Positions 13,245 to 25,762 of a DNA stretch of 64,000 bases are shown here, piece by piece (position 1 is the first letter of the stretch; each line of letters opens with the position of its first letter). The notes under the pieces were generated by a model. It made no database searches. It was not told the origin of the DNA and saw only the letters and a list, made by a program, of their open reading frames with translations. Origin of the DNA: Pterobdella sp. o SKG-2022 (Eukaryota > Annelida > Clitellata > Hirudinida > Piscicolidae); contig OZ038322.1 of the NCBI GenBank assembly GCA_964035795.1, forward strand, positions 11,982,038-12,046,037, in the 5' to 3' direction. The position numbers and the translations under genes were made by a program.

Positions 13245-14076
13245 TCAAGTGTTTTCATTGGTTGGTTCAATATGGGAAGATGAAGATGCACCCTGATTGG
13301 ATCCAGAACTCCTGGAAATTATGTTCAACCACATGTTTACCTTGTCTTGCTGACGTTGCAACAACTGTTCCTTCCTTTGCAGCTCATTACGAAGATCTTC
13401 CACACTCTGAGTGTAAACAGTTAAAACTTTTTCAATACTATACTGATAATTTTCAAACCCATGGGTGAGTTTTAATTTGTTTAAAACATCAAAGATTTAA
13501 AAATTGTGACTTAAGTCTCACATCTTTTACTCCAGTTTCAGAGGTAAGAATGAGTTTCTTTTGAAGAAAGAATGTATTCATTTGACGAGCAGCTTCTAAG
13601 AATTCATCCATAGTGTGTTCAACTCCTGTTGTAAAAAATTGACTCAAATTATATAAATAAATTAAATGTGATTTTCAAAAACCTTAGTGAAAAAGTAAAA
13701 AATAAATTTGTCAAAACAAAACACATATTTATAAAAAGCTTTTAATAGAGAATTTGTCAAAAAATTTTTTAAAATCTTATTAAAAGTTCATTAAAATGAA
13801 TGAAAAGTTTTTTCATTAAAAAAACATAACTATTTTTATCTACTTGTATGAATTATTAATATTCATTGACTTCAGATTTTGAAAATAATTATTCATGAAA
13901 ACCTAATTTTAATTCTGTTGAATCTGCATCAACATTGTAGTGTTCTTGGTTTATTAACATTCCTATGCAATTCTGAAATTTTAAATTCAAAATTGAAAAA
14001 AATTATTTTTAAAATAATTGAAGTAATAATTATTTACAGTGTAAGAATTTTCGAATTTTTCCATGATATTCGACAT
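13245..14076 (-). CDS. MED28: Mediator complex subunit 28, 4 exons, 133 aa
   Basis: Subunit of the Mediator coactivator that links transcription factors to RNA polymerase II. Exons: 14076-14038, 13972-13903, 13625-13531, 13442-13245; all GT-AG with matching phases (0, 1, 0). The protein follows the metazoan MED28 order: an N-terminal FENSYTNCIGMLINQEHY segment, an EHTMDEFLEAARQMNTFFLQKK helix, then SVEDLRNELQRKEQLLQRQ, the most conserved MED28 signature, and a short Ser-rich tail. The length is slightly under the usual ~150-180 aa. The start ATG is the first in the frame, with no AG acceptor needed. It is divergently arranged with ADAP; the two ATGs are 241 bp apart, suggesting a shared promoter. 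Confidence 0.88.
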
Positions 14077-14317
14077 ATTTAACGATTATTTACAATGCAA
14101 TGCAGTACTCTTAAAAGGAAACTCAACTTCATAAAAAACAATATTTTTCAAACTTTTATATTTGGAAGTTTTACAAATTATGAAAATGTTTCAAGTCTAT
14201 ATTTTGCATTTTCAGATGAAATTAATAAGTCTATGTTATACGGGGATTTCTTTAAAACACCAGGAAGTGTTCAAGTTCTTCAGTGTTTTAATAATTGATA
14301 TTCATTTAAAATTGAAA
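14077..14317. promoter_or_regulatory. Possible bidirectional MED28/ADAP promoter
   Basis: 241 bp between two divergent start codons. It has no room for two separate large promoters, so a shared one is likely. No TATA, CCAAT or GC box stands out in this AT-rich interval. Confidence 0.4.
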
Positions 14318-17300
14318 ATGGATTTAGAATTAGTTCCTGGTAATGATAAATGTGCAGATTGTGGTCAAAAAAGTAATACTTGTTATGTTTTTTTTAAAAA
14401 ATTTTTATTTGTAAAGTTTAGTTCACAAATATAAAAGTTTATTCAATTTTATACATTTATTAAGTTTAATAATGAAATATATTTTTATAAGACCCAAGAT
14501 ATTCAGCCTATAACCTTGGCACTCTGATTTGTGCGTCATGTGCCGTGATACACCGATCGTTAGGACCCCATATCAGCAAAGTCAAATCGCTGAGTCTTGA
14601 CAATTGGAATGAAGAGCTTTTGATGGTGAAAAAACATTTGAACTAGCATTTTTTTCTGAAATATGTCAAATTACTATTAGTTTTATTTTTTTAAAATAGA
14701 TAATTTCAATACCATGATTGTATACATTTTAGACAATGAGAAGTTTAGGGAACATTAAAGTTAACAAAAAATATGAAGAAAATGCACCACTTTGCTACAG
14801 AAGACCAACTCCCGAAGACCCAAAGTAACTATATCATATAAAAATGCCTAAATATATATATTCTAAAATTATTTTTGAAGTGTCATAAAAGAACAATGGA
14901 TTAGAGCTAAATATGAAAGAAAAGAGTTTTTAGGAAAAAATCTTCCATCATATCTATCAGGCTATAAAGAAGGGATATTATTGAAGAAAGGAAAAGATGA
15001 CAAAGTATTTTTGAAAAGAAGATTTATTTTGGATACCACTGAAAACACTTTGAAATACTTTAAGAAAGAAGATGTAGGTTTTATTGGTCATTTGCACACT
15101 TACATTCAAAACTTTCTAAAATAGACGTATTCAAAAAATTAAATTTGAATCATACTTACAAAGGATAGAGATCCCAAAGCAACATTAAGACTAGATGGAC
15201 TAAATCTAATAATTTTACCAGACAAAGTAACAAATCTATATTATACACACAGAAAGATTGTTAAAATTCACTATAATTCACTAGATAGGCCACCCAAATG
15301 GGATGCAAATAACATTTGAGCAGAGTGGTCAAACAAGAAATTTATTTGTCTATGCTGAAGATGGTCAGGTATGATTGTGTGTTCATATTTGCATCATTAT
15401 CGGTCAAAATAAAATAGTTTTGAATTGATAATTAAGTTATTTGAGTCTCAAGTGACTAATGCAAACATATTGGTGGAGTTTTGTAGAATTTTACACTATT
15501 TCTACACTTACCATGACTTATCATACTTTTCAATGTTTGTTTGATAAATTTCAAAATCATGTGACAGAATTAAATATATATTTTGAACAAAACTAGTTAC
15601 TATGGCTAAAAAATACAATATTCTGCAAAATTAAGAATGAGTTTTTTCATAATTGGGAATAATTATCCATAATTATATACTTCCAGTTAATCACTTTCAA
15701 AGAAAAAATATAAATATCATCAGATGCTCGATTGATGTAAAACTTATATCTTAACTAAAAAATTCATAAAAATAACAAAACATCTAAAATACATTCTTTC
15801 ATCTGTATTACTATTTAATTCTGGAGAGAAATAAAAAATTGTTTGGGAAGTTTATAGGTTTTTTTGTATTCTTACTTCTTTAAAAATTCATCAATAAATG
15901 TGTATCATTTTATCAGTAGTAGTAGTAATAAATAAGAGTTTTGAATTAAAAAATTCAAACTCATGTTTGTATCCACGTATTGTATTTTTTATTGTTAAGG
16001 CTTCATCATAAAAAAAATTAATATCACAATTTTGAAACTCTAATGTATTAAAATTGTATTAAATTCTCAGGATCTCATAGGATGGTACACTGCAATAAGG
16101 GCGGCCAAGCTGGCGAGACTTAAGATAGCACATCCCCAAACGGATATCAAAGTGGTCAGTTTTGTGAACACGCATCATTGTAACCTTCGAAGTTTTTGTT
16201 CAATAGATACTTAGTCTGTACCTTAATAACTTAAATAGATTCAGTAGGTAGCAGAAATTGGTAGTTTTAAGAAATACTTGGATGATAAAATTGGTGAGGT
16301 TAAAAGTGTAGATGGTGATCTATTTCAAATTGAGGTTTCATCCAGGACTTCAGTGTTAGACGAATTTTTTGAGATGGATGAAGAGGAATTAGTAAAGATG
16401 ATCAACAACTTACCAAATAAGCAGTGTGCTTCAGATCCAATCCCAACTTGGCTATTGAAACGAATAGCAAGCTTGATAGCACTTTTTTTAGTTACCATCT
16501 TTAATTCCTCTTTCAAATCAGGAACTGTTCCTCAAGGTTTGAAGTTAGTCTGTGTGACGCCGATATTGAAAAAACCCTATCTGAGCCATCCTTCTAAAGA
16601 CCAATTTCAAATGTTCCTGTCTTATCAAAAATACTGGAACGGTTGGTTTTAGAAAGGACACGTAGTTATTTGGTTGAAAATGAACTTTTTCCGAGATTTC
16701 AGTCTGCTTATCGCCCTTTTCATTCAACAGAAACTGCTATCACAAAAATCCACATAGATATTTTAAAAGCAGCTGATGAAGGTAGGTTTAGTCTTTTGAT
16801 ATTTTTGGATCTTTCCTCAGCCTTTGATTTAGTTAATCATAATATTTTAATAAATAAGCTATATTCAAAATTCGGTTTTAAGGGTTTAGTTATAGAATGG
16901 TATAAAAACTATTTAAATAATAGGTGTTATTATATTACTAATAATAGTGTTAGGACTGATTTATTTCATTTCCATACTGGTGTGCCACAAGGTTCTGTAA
17001 TCGGCCCGCTCTTATTTAATCTGTATTCTAGTGATCTAGAAACAATTGCACAAAAACATAACTTGAGTTTTCACCAATATGCAGATGACACACAATTGTA
17101 TTCTAGTTGTGTCCCTGGTGAAACTGAGCAATTGCAGAACAGATTGTCTGTCTGTGTCGATGAGCTGGCAGCCTGGATGGAATCCAATACTCTTAAACTC
17201 AATAGATCCAAAACTGAAGCTATATGGTTTTCTTCTTTGAGAAAGGTGAACAAGTTACCAACCAAACAGATAAGGATACTGGATACTTTCATATCACCTT

Positions 17301-19178
17301 CAGAAAGTGTCAAGAGCCTGGGTGTTTTCATGGATAGAGATTTGAGCATGAACTCACATATAAGTAAGATGTTGCAAGCAGGCTTCTCAGCTCTCAGGCA
17401 CATAAGGTCCATTAAGAAGTGTCTTTCTTATGATTCATTGAGAACCCTTGCTGTTGCTTTGATTCTGAGCAGGATAGATTATTGCAACACATTGTTAGCT
17501 GGGTTACCTGAAAAGCAGCTGTGTAGAGTTCAGTCTCTTATCAACACTACAGCCAGGTAAATTACAGGGACAAGGAAGTTTGACCATATAACTCCAGTTT
17601 TAAAAAAGTTGGGTCAAAGTTAGGGATAGGATAGTTTATAAAATATTATTACTTATATTTAAATGTAGGCTAGGATATGGTCCAAAATACATATCGGAAA
17701 GACTCAAACCAATCTCTGAAATACCTGAAAGGCGAAAGCTTAGATCTTAAGACTCAACCAATTTATACGTTTCTAAGTCCAAAATGTCTAGTATTGGAAA
17801 GCGTAGGTTTGAGGTTGAAGGCCCAAGTTTGTGGAACGGCTTGCTGGAAGGCTTAAGAAGGGTTAGGAAAGTGAAGGACTTTGGAAAGAGGCTAAAAACT
17901 AGTCTTTTAAAAAAAATTAAGCTGTTATAACCTATTATTATAATGGAATATTTTACAAATATCAAGTGATCTTAAAACTCTCTGGGTTAAACATCTCTAT
18001 AATAAACCTCGTAAATTATTATTATTATTTTAGATTAATAATGTTCGAATTGTAATTTTTAAATGAAAACTTCATTCGGAGGACAATTTTTAAAGGAATA
18101 CAAGCTCGGGCTAACATACATCGAAAGCAAAAAACTATGTTCACATACTTGGACAGTTGACTTGTCGTTAGTGACAAAGATTATTCACCAAGCCAAATGA
18201 ATAGAACAACATATCATTCTTTCAACATCTTCCGTTGCAGTTTACAGCTTTTAAAAAATGCAGTTTGTAACTAGTAGCGCCAAATTTGATCAAGTTAAAA
18301 GTCAAGTTCCAGGGCTAGCTATTTTATTGTGAACGAGAAAATTTATCGAGACTTGAAATTCAAATGTTTTTAGACATTGAATCATCATTTACTCAAACTA
18401 TTAAGACCTCATAAAACAAGTTTCAGTTTACATAACACCGAGTAAGCAACTAAATCTTTTAATGACTGCAGTAAAGTGTGTAAAAAACTATATACATAGT
18501 ATTTTAATTTCACGAAAAATGTGTATTTATAAAATTCAATGTTTAACAGTTAGCATCGAAAATAATGTGGGATTACGTGAAAGAAGGTTGGCTGAACAAA
18601 AAAGGACCAAAGCCATCAGACGTCTATAGGTTTTTTAATTACTCAAATCCTATAATGCCTATGAATAGCCTAATTATAGTCGTACCACTAAATTGTTGTA
18701 GTAGCATTTTTAATCGTTATTTTAAGTTTATAAATCCATTTTTTTGTGAGCGCAATCAAAATTAAACTTATTATCTTATCTTTCAAGAACTTTTAAATAT
18801 CTCGACAGAAAAAGATGGGTTACTTTAGACTCGAAAAAAATCTGCTATTACGAGGATCCTCTTGTAAGTTTTTTAAATATATTTTTTACTTATTTTAGAT
18901 GTTAACAAAGATTTTTCGAGTAGTTCTTAAAATATTTATTTCGTAAAACATAAAAAACTCGATGACTTTTGCAGAGTCCACACCCTAAAGGCGAAATATT
19001 TTTAGGAGTGGATGGATATGTTGCAAGCTTAGGCTTCAAAATTAATACTTCCAAAGAGCAACCTGGTGCCTTTTATCTCAACACTCCTGAACGATGTTTC
19101 CAATTCATTGCAGAGTCCTACGAAGATGCCAGTGATTGGGTCACTAAATTAAAACCACTTATTTATTGTAATAATTAG
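14318..19178 (+). CDS. ADAP1: ArfGAP with dual PH domains, 10 exons, 347 aa
   Basis: GTPase-activating protein for Arf6-type GTPases; in the ADAP/centaurin-alpha family the PH domains bind phosphoinositides at the plasma membrane. Exons: 14318-14372, 14492-14625, 14733-14824, 14881-15073, 15164-15226, 15285-15368, 16071-16154, 18550-18629, 18809-18863, 18975-19178; phases agree at every junction. The ArfGAP zinc finger is CADC-x16-CASC (residues ~12-35) followed by AVIHRSLG, keeping the arginine finger. PH1 (~112-220) begins GYKEGILLKKG and contains IGHPNGMQITF and RNLFVYAEDGQ; PH2 (~242-345) begins VKEGWLNKKGPK with KRWVTLDSKKICYYEDP. It is near the usual ~375 aa. The long intron 7 (16155-18549) holds a LINE in the same orientation. 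ADAP1 and ADAP2 cannot be separated by eye. Confidence 0.9.
16225..18032 (+). mobile_element. Degenerate CR1/L2-like LINE inside ADAP intron 7
   Basis: Reverse-transcriptase remnant distinct from the copy at 9.7 kb. The frame starting about 16240 has MINNLPNKQCASDPIPTWLLK and breaks near 16590. A second frame runs to a stop at 17558-17560 with FQSAYRPFHSTETA, LDLSSAFDLVNH (motif A), GVPQGSVIGPLLFN, YADD (motif C) and SRIDYCNTLL. A decayed C-terminal part with further stops and shifts extends to about 17930 (WNGLLEGLR). The 3' end is an ATT microsatellite at about 18012-18031. No endonuclease domain is present. It is more damaged than the 9.7 kb copy and belongs to a different subfamily. It lies wholly within the intron and should be spliced out. 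Confidence 0.87.
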
Positions 19179-20490
19179 AACATGAAAATTTAATAGAACG
19201 AAACGCAAGGTTTGATTTTTATTTACGAAGCTTTTCGATTTTCAAAGAATCATAATTATCTACTGCTCAGTTTGTGTATGTGTCAATTCACCTAACGATG
19301 ATTTTTTTAAAATCTAAGATGTAGGTCTAATTTTATTTCGTAATAATTTATTTTAAATGATACTAATGTAATTAATATCAGTTTCAGAATAATGTTTTCA
19401 ATTTTATAACACCAATTCTATGATTGAACTTGTTTTTGAAGATCTTTTTAGTTTTTTGATTTCTTGAAGTTTATAATTTATGCAGTGTTTATGCTGATGA
19501 TTATTTAATATATTAATCTCAAGCTCTTAAGGAGATGGTGATATTTTTTAGCACTCAAACTGAAGTCAATTGCTCAATTATTGAGGAATACATTTACTCA
19601 TCATTGTTATATAGTCGTCTTCAATGATTTCATGTCGATTCTACTAATTAGATGCTTTTAGAATGATAGTTTAATTAATTGAACTCGACTTTCAGTTCGT
19701 TCATGAAATTTATTTTTGCTGCTAGATTCATCATATATTTTTTTAGCATTTTAGAGCTTAGTTATTGTTTTATCTTATATAAAAAGTGTTTTTACATCTG
19801 GACTTTTTAACCTATTATGTAAAGAAAATATTTAGGTCTTTTTTTGAAAATGAAAAATTATTTCATCTATAAATAATAATCTTTCAAGTTTTATTACTTC
19901 AAATGCTTTACCCATTAAAAATATAATTCAGTGAGCCTATTTTCAAACCTGAAAAAAAAATTTTCCAGTTTAAATTTTAAATAAAATTTATTTAAAAAAT
20001 TTATACAATGTTGGAATGAAGCTATTAAATCAAAAAATTTATAACAAACTGATAACGCACAAATCTTTTTTCTTGAATCCTCTTGTCTCATGAATAATTA
20101 TTTTAAATAAAAACCTATAATAGTTGATAATTATTTTTTATCAGTCACACCAGAAAATTTGTGAAAAAATTCTGATTGGGATGTAATCTGAATGTTTATT
20201 TGAGTGATGCCTAAAAAAAATTTAGTCTTCTATAACTTCGAATCAGCAACGAGATAACTACTATATATGGCTGTGAAACCTAGAAAGCCTACAAATTTCA
20301 CGAAAAAGTACGACATATTAAACATTTTTGCAAAATTCTCAATATATGCTTACAAGCTATAATTCTTTAACACCGATGTATTTTTAAAAATTTTATTGAG
20401 TTAAACGTAAGACAGAGAGGCAATAAACTCGTTATCTTTTTGTGTGGTTAACTATAGAAGTCTAGAAAAATTTTTTCACAGACAACTGAA
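19179..20490. other. Intergenic, nothing recognised
   Basis: AT-rich spacer between ADAP and the C6orf136-like gene. No exon, RNA gene or repeat is supported. Confidence 0.5.
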
Positions 20491-23332
20491 ATGTGGTCAA
20501 AGAAAAGTGCAGATCTACTCAAACGCTATAAAGATTCAATATCAACGTCATTACGTAATAAAATGTGCAATAATTAATCCAATAAGTTTTCTAATGAGAA
20601 GTTCTTTAAAAATAGTCTTTCAATTAACATTATAAGAATATCTAAAATTTGCTAATTTTGGTTTTTGTGATATTGTCATAAAATATTTGTGAAATTGAAT
20701 GTTTTTCAAAAAATATTTATAACTCAAGCTTTTTAAATAATGAAAAGATTATAAGCTTTTTTCACTTTTAAGCTTTTTCAACCCTTTAACCTCGTAAGAG
20801 TTTAAATAAAGATAAATACTTGGAACTACATCTAATTGGATTTATGATCGTTAATTTATAAAATGCTGAAAACCACAACGAAAAGATTGCTTAAAAAATG
20901 TTTTTTATTAGGTCCTATAAAAATGTGCTCATTTAACATTAGCAATAAGGTTGAAATTATTCATCATTAAATTAACTATTTTGGCTAATGTTTTCATTTC
21001 AATTTGAGAAGTTTATTTATTTTTTATACAGATTTCTTCTTCAATTGTTTTTTATATAGACACATGTTTTCCCATCAAAAACTACACTGAAACAAAAGTA
21101 AACGCCAGTGAAGACTATTCTGATGTTATCTCACAATTCAAAATAATTAATTGTTTCATCACAAAAATCTCTAAACCACATATTGTTTATAAGCAGCATA
21201 TTTTAAAAATAAATTTAGATAGTAAAGCAAGCTGTATTGATAAGTCCCAAAAATTAATTCTGCATCTTACTCCAGAAAAAATATCCAACTTCGATTATAC
21301 ACAACCAAAAGTTTTTAAATCATATTTTCATGAACAATCTTTTCAAGACCTTTCAAAAGAGAATTATCCTAGTATTTCTTCAATAAAAAACCAAGTTCGC
21401 AAATGTAAAGACAAAAATACAAATAATGACCCAGAAAATTTTGATTCAAGTAAAGATTCCAACAATAAAGATGATAAAAATTCAGATGAACAACTTCCCA
21501 CTTTAGAAACTCTCCATCTAGTCCAAAACCATCTTAATGAAAATGTATGTTACCAAAAAAGTTATTTCTATTAGAAAATAATCTGAAGTTAATAAAACTA
21601 ATTACTCTAACTGAAAATTCCAGTGTTGAAAATTTCCAATTAATTGGATTGCAATGTTAAATGACAAATTTGTTTAATAAATGTTATTATTTAAAACCCA
21701 TTCATAAAAGATAGTACATTGATTATTACTAGATGCCTGGTTTATTGTCAGAGAAGCATGACTACACCATATACCACAAGGAGATGGAGTTTGTGAACAA
21801 TTGGTCAAGTGAAAACTCTTACAGCACAGTGTTAGTCTTAGTATAGCTTTTACCTCCAATATAAAAAAAATTGATATTTTAATTTTTTATTAACCAATTA
21901 TTAACTTTCTTGATGGTTTTTTTATATTTTGTGCTTTATGGTAAGGTTGAAACTGAGTGAAATATTAACACTTGTTTGGAAGTAAATGTATTTTTAAAAA
22001 TTAATCATATTGTCTGAAGGAGAATACATTGTTCCAACATTTTCTATTTACAAAGCTTCTTGTAAGTTTTATCATTTCATTTTGGATGTGAAGATAGGAA
22101 CTATATTTGGAATGAAAAAATATAAGTTATATTTAAAAAATTAAAAGCAAATAGTAAAGATAATAAGTTTTATATAATTAGGGTGCTCATAATCGATTTG
22201 ATATTTAGTCATGAGTTCAAACATGTACAGGAATTTATATTTATTCATAAAAATATATATAATGTGTTGTGAAGCTTTTAACATTTATTAAAATCAGATA
22301 TAAAATTTAAATTCTTCCTATTTTAATTAAGATACTGTGTTTGTCTAGTCATTCTCATATTTTTCTAATTATCCATAAAAATTTAACCTCTAACGCACTA
22401 CATATTAAACCCTCTACACCTAAAACCTATTAAAAGACCCCACATTTCACAGTGGACTGATGCAGTACCGCTTAGAGATGACAAAGTTGAAGTTGTATGT
22501 GCATGTGAATATGACCTCAGTCAAATTATCCCTCCTCCGAACCACGGTGGACAAGCACGAGGGCAGTGTGCAAGTGAGATGGAGAATCTCTGGGGTGCCT
22601 CACACCACCACCATCAAACAACTCTTGGGGTCTAACCAGCAAGAGGAATTAGATGAGTAGGTGTTTTTTTTTTTTTTTTTCATTATTGTTTTATGTCTTT
22701 TTTATGTGAGAATTGGCTGTTTTATCGCTCAATATGGCGATTTTATGTTTATTATTTGTATAATTTTTAGTTATTGTCTTTACGGTTTTGGCAGGGTTTT
22801 AAACTGCAACTACTTCAATGCATAATGTATTAATTTTGTATTAATTTTTTTCAATTCTGGAATTATAAATAATTTTCCAAGCTTTTAGATGTTTCGTCAA
22901 ATCTTTTGGAATTTAGAGGTGCTTATAATGATAATAATGTTCTAGAAAAATTTTTTAAACCTATAACAGTTTTAGTCCACTTATATGATAAGCCTTCACA
23001 TGTTTTTGAAAAATAAAACACAGCTCAAATCATTGAAGGTGGTTGGACGGCTTTTCGACATTTTACGTAAAGAGAGATGGTTTGATATGGAAACATGTTA
23101 TGGATAAGGTTATTAATTATTTTTGTTTTTCATTATTAATAAACATGTTCCAAGCAGTTTTTGTTACTTTTATTTTTCATACCTCCAGTTTTAATTATTA
23201 CATTTATATACTTTGAAAAGTTTTTTTTGATGCATAAAACAATCTTTAACTCCACAGATAAGTCCAGAAGGGAGGGTCACAAAAGAAGGGATAATGGAAA
23301 AGCTCGCTAGAGGAATTACCTTATCCAGTTGA
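20491..23332 (+). CDS. C6orf136-like (DUF2358) protein, 6 exons, 331 aa
   Basis: Function unknown; the C6orf136/DUF2358 family is predicted to have an NTF2-like fold. Exons: 20491-20554, 21060-21544, 21733-21830, 22453-22656, 23039-23108, 23258-23332, all GT-AG with consistent phase. The conserved domain occupies about residues 175-331: LPTLETLHLVQNHLNEN, LLSEKHDYTIYHKEMEFVN, then VKLSLLRTTVDKHEGSVQVRWRISGVP, WLDGFSTFYVKRDGLIWKHVMDK and a final SPEGRVTKEG. These fit the family's order (D-Y-x-I-Y, V-R-W-R, F-x-V-x-x-x-G-x-I-x-x-H). The N-terminal ~170 residues are Asn/Lys/Ser-rich and I do not recognise them; the first 20 residues are basic and could target mitochondria. Exon 1 was chosen because its phase and donor fit exon 2; it is the least certain part. 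Confidence 0.8.
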
Positions 23333-23446
23333 TTTGATTCAAATTTATACATTTTTAAACCATTAAGTAGGGTTTTCGATAGAAATAAGTTTTTATTCTC
23401 ATTTATATTCGAACTTTTTAGGAAATTTCTAATAAGCAGTAATTGA

Positions 23447-24064
23447 ATGTTGTCTCATGTATTTTATCCAGTTTGCTTCATGTTTAAATCAAGAAAAAAA
23501 ATTTCGAATGTAAGTTATTTAAAACAACAATGTAGAACTCGATGTAGAAAAAATATTCGATTAATAAAGCATTGTGTTTTTGCATTGCATCTCAATTATA
23601 ACTTGTCGGAACTTTATTCTAGTTTAGCAAACTTCTTTGTACAAGCACCTTTTCATTCCGATCAGCTGATCGCAAATTTTGATTTTGTAATCTTTGTTGT
23701 AAACACATATAAAATAACCATTCCAACTGGATTTACCTACATGTTTCTACTACCATGCTTGGAAACTCATTGACTTTTTTGCAAGAGTGTAGTCACAATT
23801 ATCGGAAGTTACTTCATGTCTCATTCATAATTACATCATATTTAACTTTTTCGTCACGTTAATGCAAGGGAAAAACATCCTCGTCATCTTTTACAAAGAT
23901 TGGAAGCATCAGATGTTGGGTTTGTACAGAGAATATATAAAAACCTTTACGATTTGAATACAAATCTCGAATTCAACGTTATATTGTCATCAAGTTATTT
24001 TAATTCTGACGATATAACTGAAGAAAAACAACTAAAATTAAGAAAAATTGGTGTTCTACAATGA
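23447..24064 (+). CDS. Unrecognised two-exon candidate gene, 163 aa
   Basis: Exon 23447-23742 (ATG to a GT donor) joins in phase to 23869-24064, ending TGA, across a 126 bp intron. The second exon looks protein-like (EKHPRHLLQRLEASDVGF...RIYKNLYDL, then DDITEEKQLKLRKIGVL). The first part is basic and hydrophobic with several Cys. I do not recognise the family. The second exon is more convincing than the first, whose boundaries may differ. It lies 114 bp downstream of the C6orf136-like stop. Confidence 0.35.
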
Positions 24065-25762
24065 CAAAACCATAAAAACTGAAGCATTATTTTGTATTAA
24101 AGGCAATATGAAAGATCATTGATGTCTGTTCAATAGTTTGAGAAACTGGTGACGGGCATGGAGTTCATTTTCGGTGAAAACGATAGTCATAAAACTTCTA
24201 AAAGTTAAGTAAATACTTCATGAAAGTTTAAAACCACGTTTTCATCATTTATATTACCCCAAACATGGTTATTCAATAAGGAAATTGTTAATTTTATTAT
24301 GATTTACTTGACGGGATCATAAGTCTATGATTTTTATTCTTTCATCTCATGGTTTAACGTTGGTAATTATTCAATGCTAAAAATTCATGAATTGTTGGTA
24401 TGAAGTTTATATGAATATCATTAGGAAAGATAGTTTGTCATAATAAAGAAAATCAATAATTTATCATTCCTTATTTTTTAGGTTTTCTTAGTATTGTTTT
24501 TCAAGTTTCGTGTAAAAGAAAAAAGATTTTTAAAAACTAAATTTTTATAAATCAATGCTAATTGATGGGTTTCCAATAAACAGATGAATACATAAGAGGA
24601 AGCAAAATAGCACAACTTTTCCATTGAAACACTCATTTCATTAAATTAATAACAAACACCCATGAAACCTAAATCATTTTCCATGAAAGCTTGAAGTGAA
24701 GATATTTGCATTAAAAACAGACATCTGATATTGTAATGACGACGATGGATTCGGTATATTCACTACAAATAACATTTCAAAGAACTGTTGTTTAGAATGG
24801 AAGCCATGGTACGTTGAAAAATTATTTAATTTCAACATAAATAATGAGTTAGTTTGTAGTTTAAATTATTAGATTATTCACCAATTACATTATGAGAACA
24901 TTTTATTTCTATAGCGATAACGCCCAAACAGTTATATCAACATTACTTTTAAACATAAGCACCATTATCTTTAATTAAAAAAATATCGATAAAAAATTCA
25001 TTTAGATTTTCAAAGACACAAAACTCAAATAAATATTTTTATGTGTTGAAATTTCTTTAAAGATGTAGCAAAATTTTTCCACTTACTGCAAGTATAACAG
25101 AAAATATACCTATTTTATTAACAATAAATAATAATTGATATTACACTAATTAAATGAATTTCAATAGTTTTCAATTATCACCAAATAAAAATCTTCTATC
25201 ATTTATCATTACATGTTAATCATCGTTCCAGCAACATCATAATTAAAAAGTAATTAACCGCTGTTCTCTATAACCATTACTATTATTTTTATTATTATTT
25301 AAGCATTACTTTTTATTGCGCTGTCTGTGTGCGTGTTTGTGTTAACAAAGTATATAAAAGAGAAATGCTCCAAAGGGTTACGAAAACTTGATACCTTAAA
25401 GTTTTTTGATTTTTTGTGTATTTAATTTCAAAATAAATACAATGGTGGAATTAATTAAGTGGTAATAAAAAACATAAAATAAATAAAACGAATTCATAAT
25501 GGTTGAAAATAACTAATTTTTTTGTTGAAATTAAACTTTTTATGCATGAATTAACTTTTTAATTTTATTTGGAATGAAAGCTTCCAAGTACCAAATGTGA
25601 TTTCTTCTCTAGTTATCAATTGTTGCTTCTACATAAAACATTATAACCAAATGCTGCAAATTTATAATATAAACTTAAGTTGAACAGAAAAAAAATCTTA
25701 AAATACTATTTTAACTTGAAAATAACTTTGTAAAAAATTGGAGGTTTGAGGTTCTGTACAGA
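24065..25762. other. Intergenic upstream of protease gene
   Basis: AT-rich, no exon supported. It probably holds the protease promoter; no clear element can be singled out. Confidence 0.4.
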
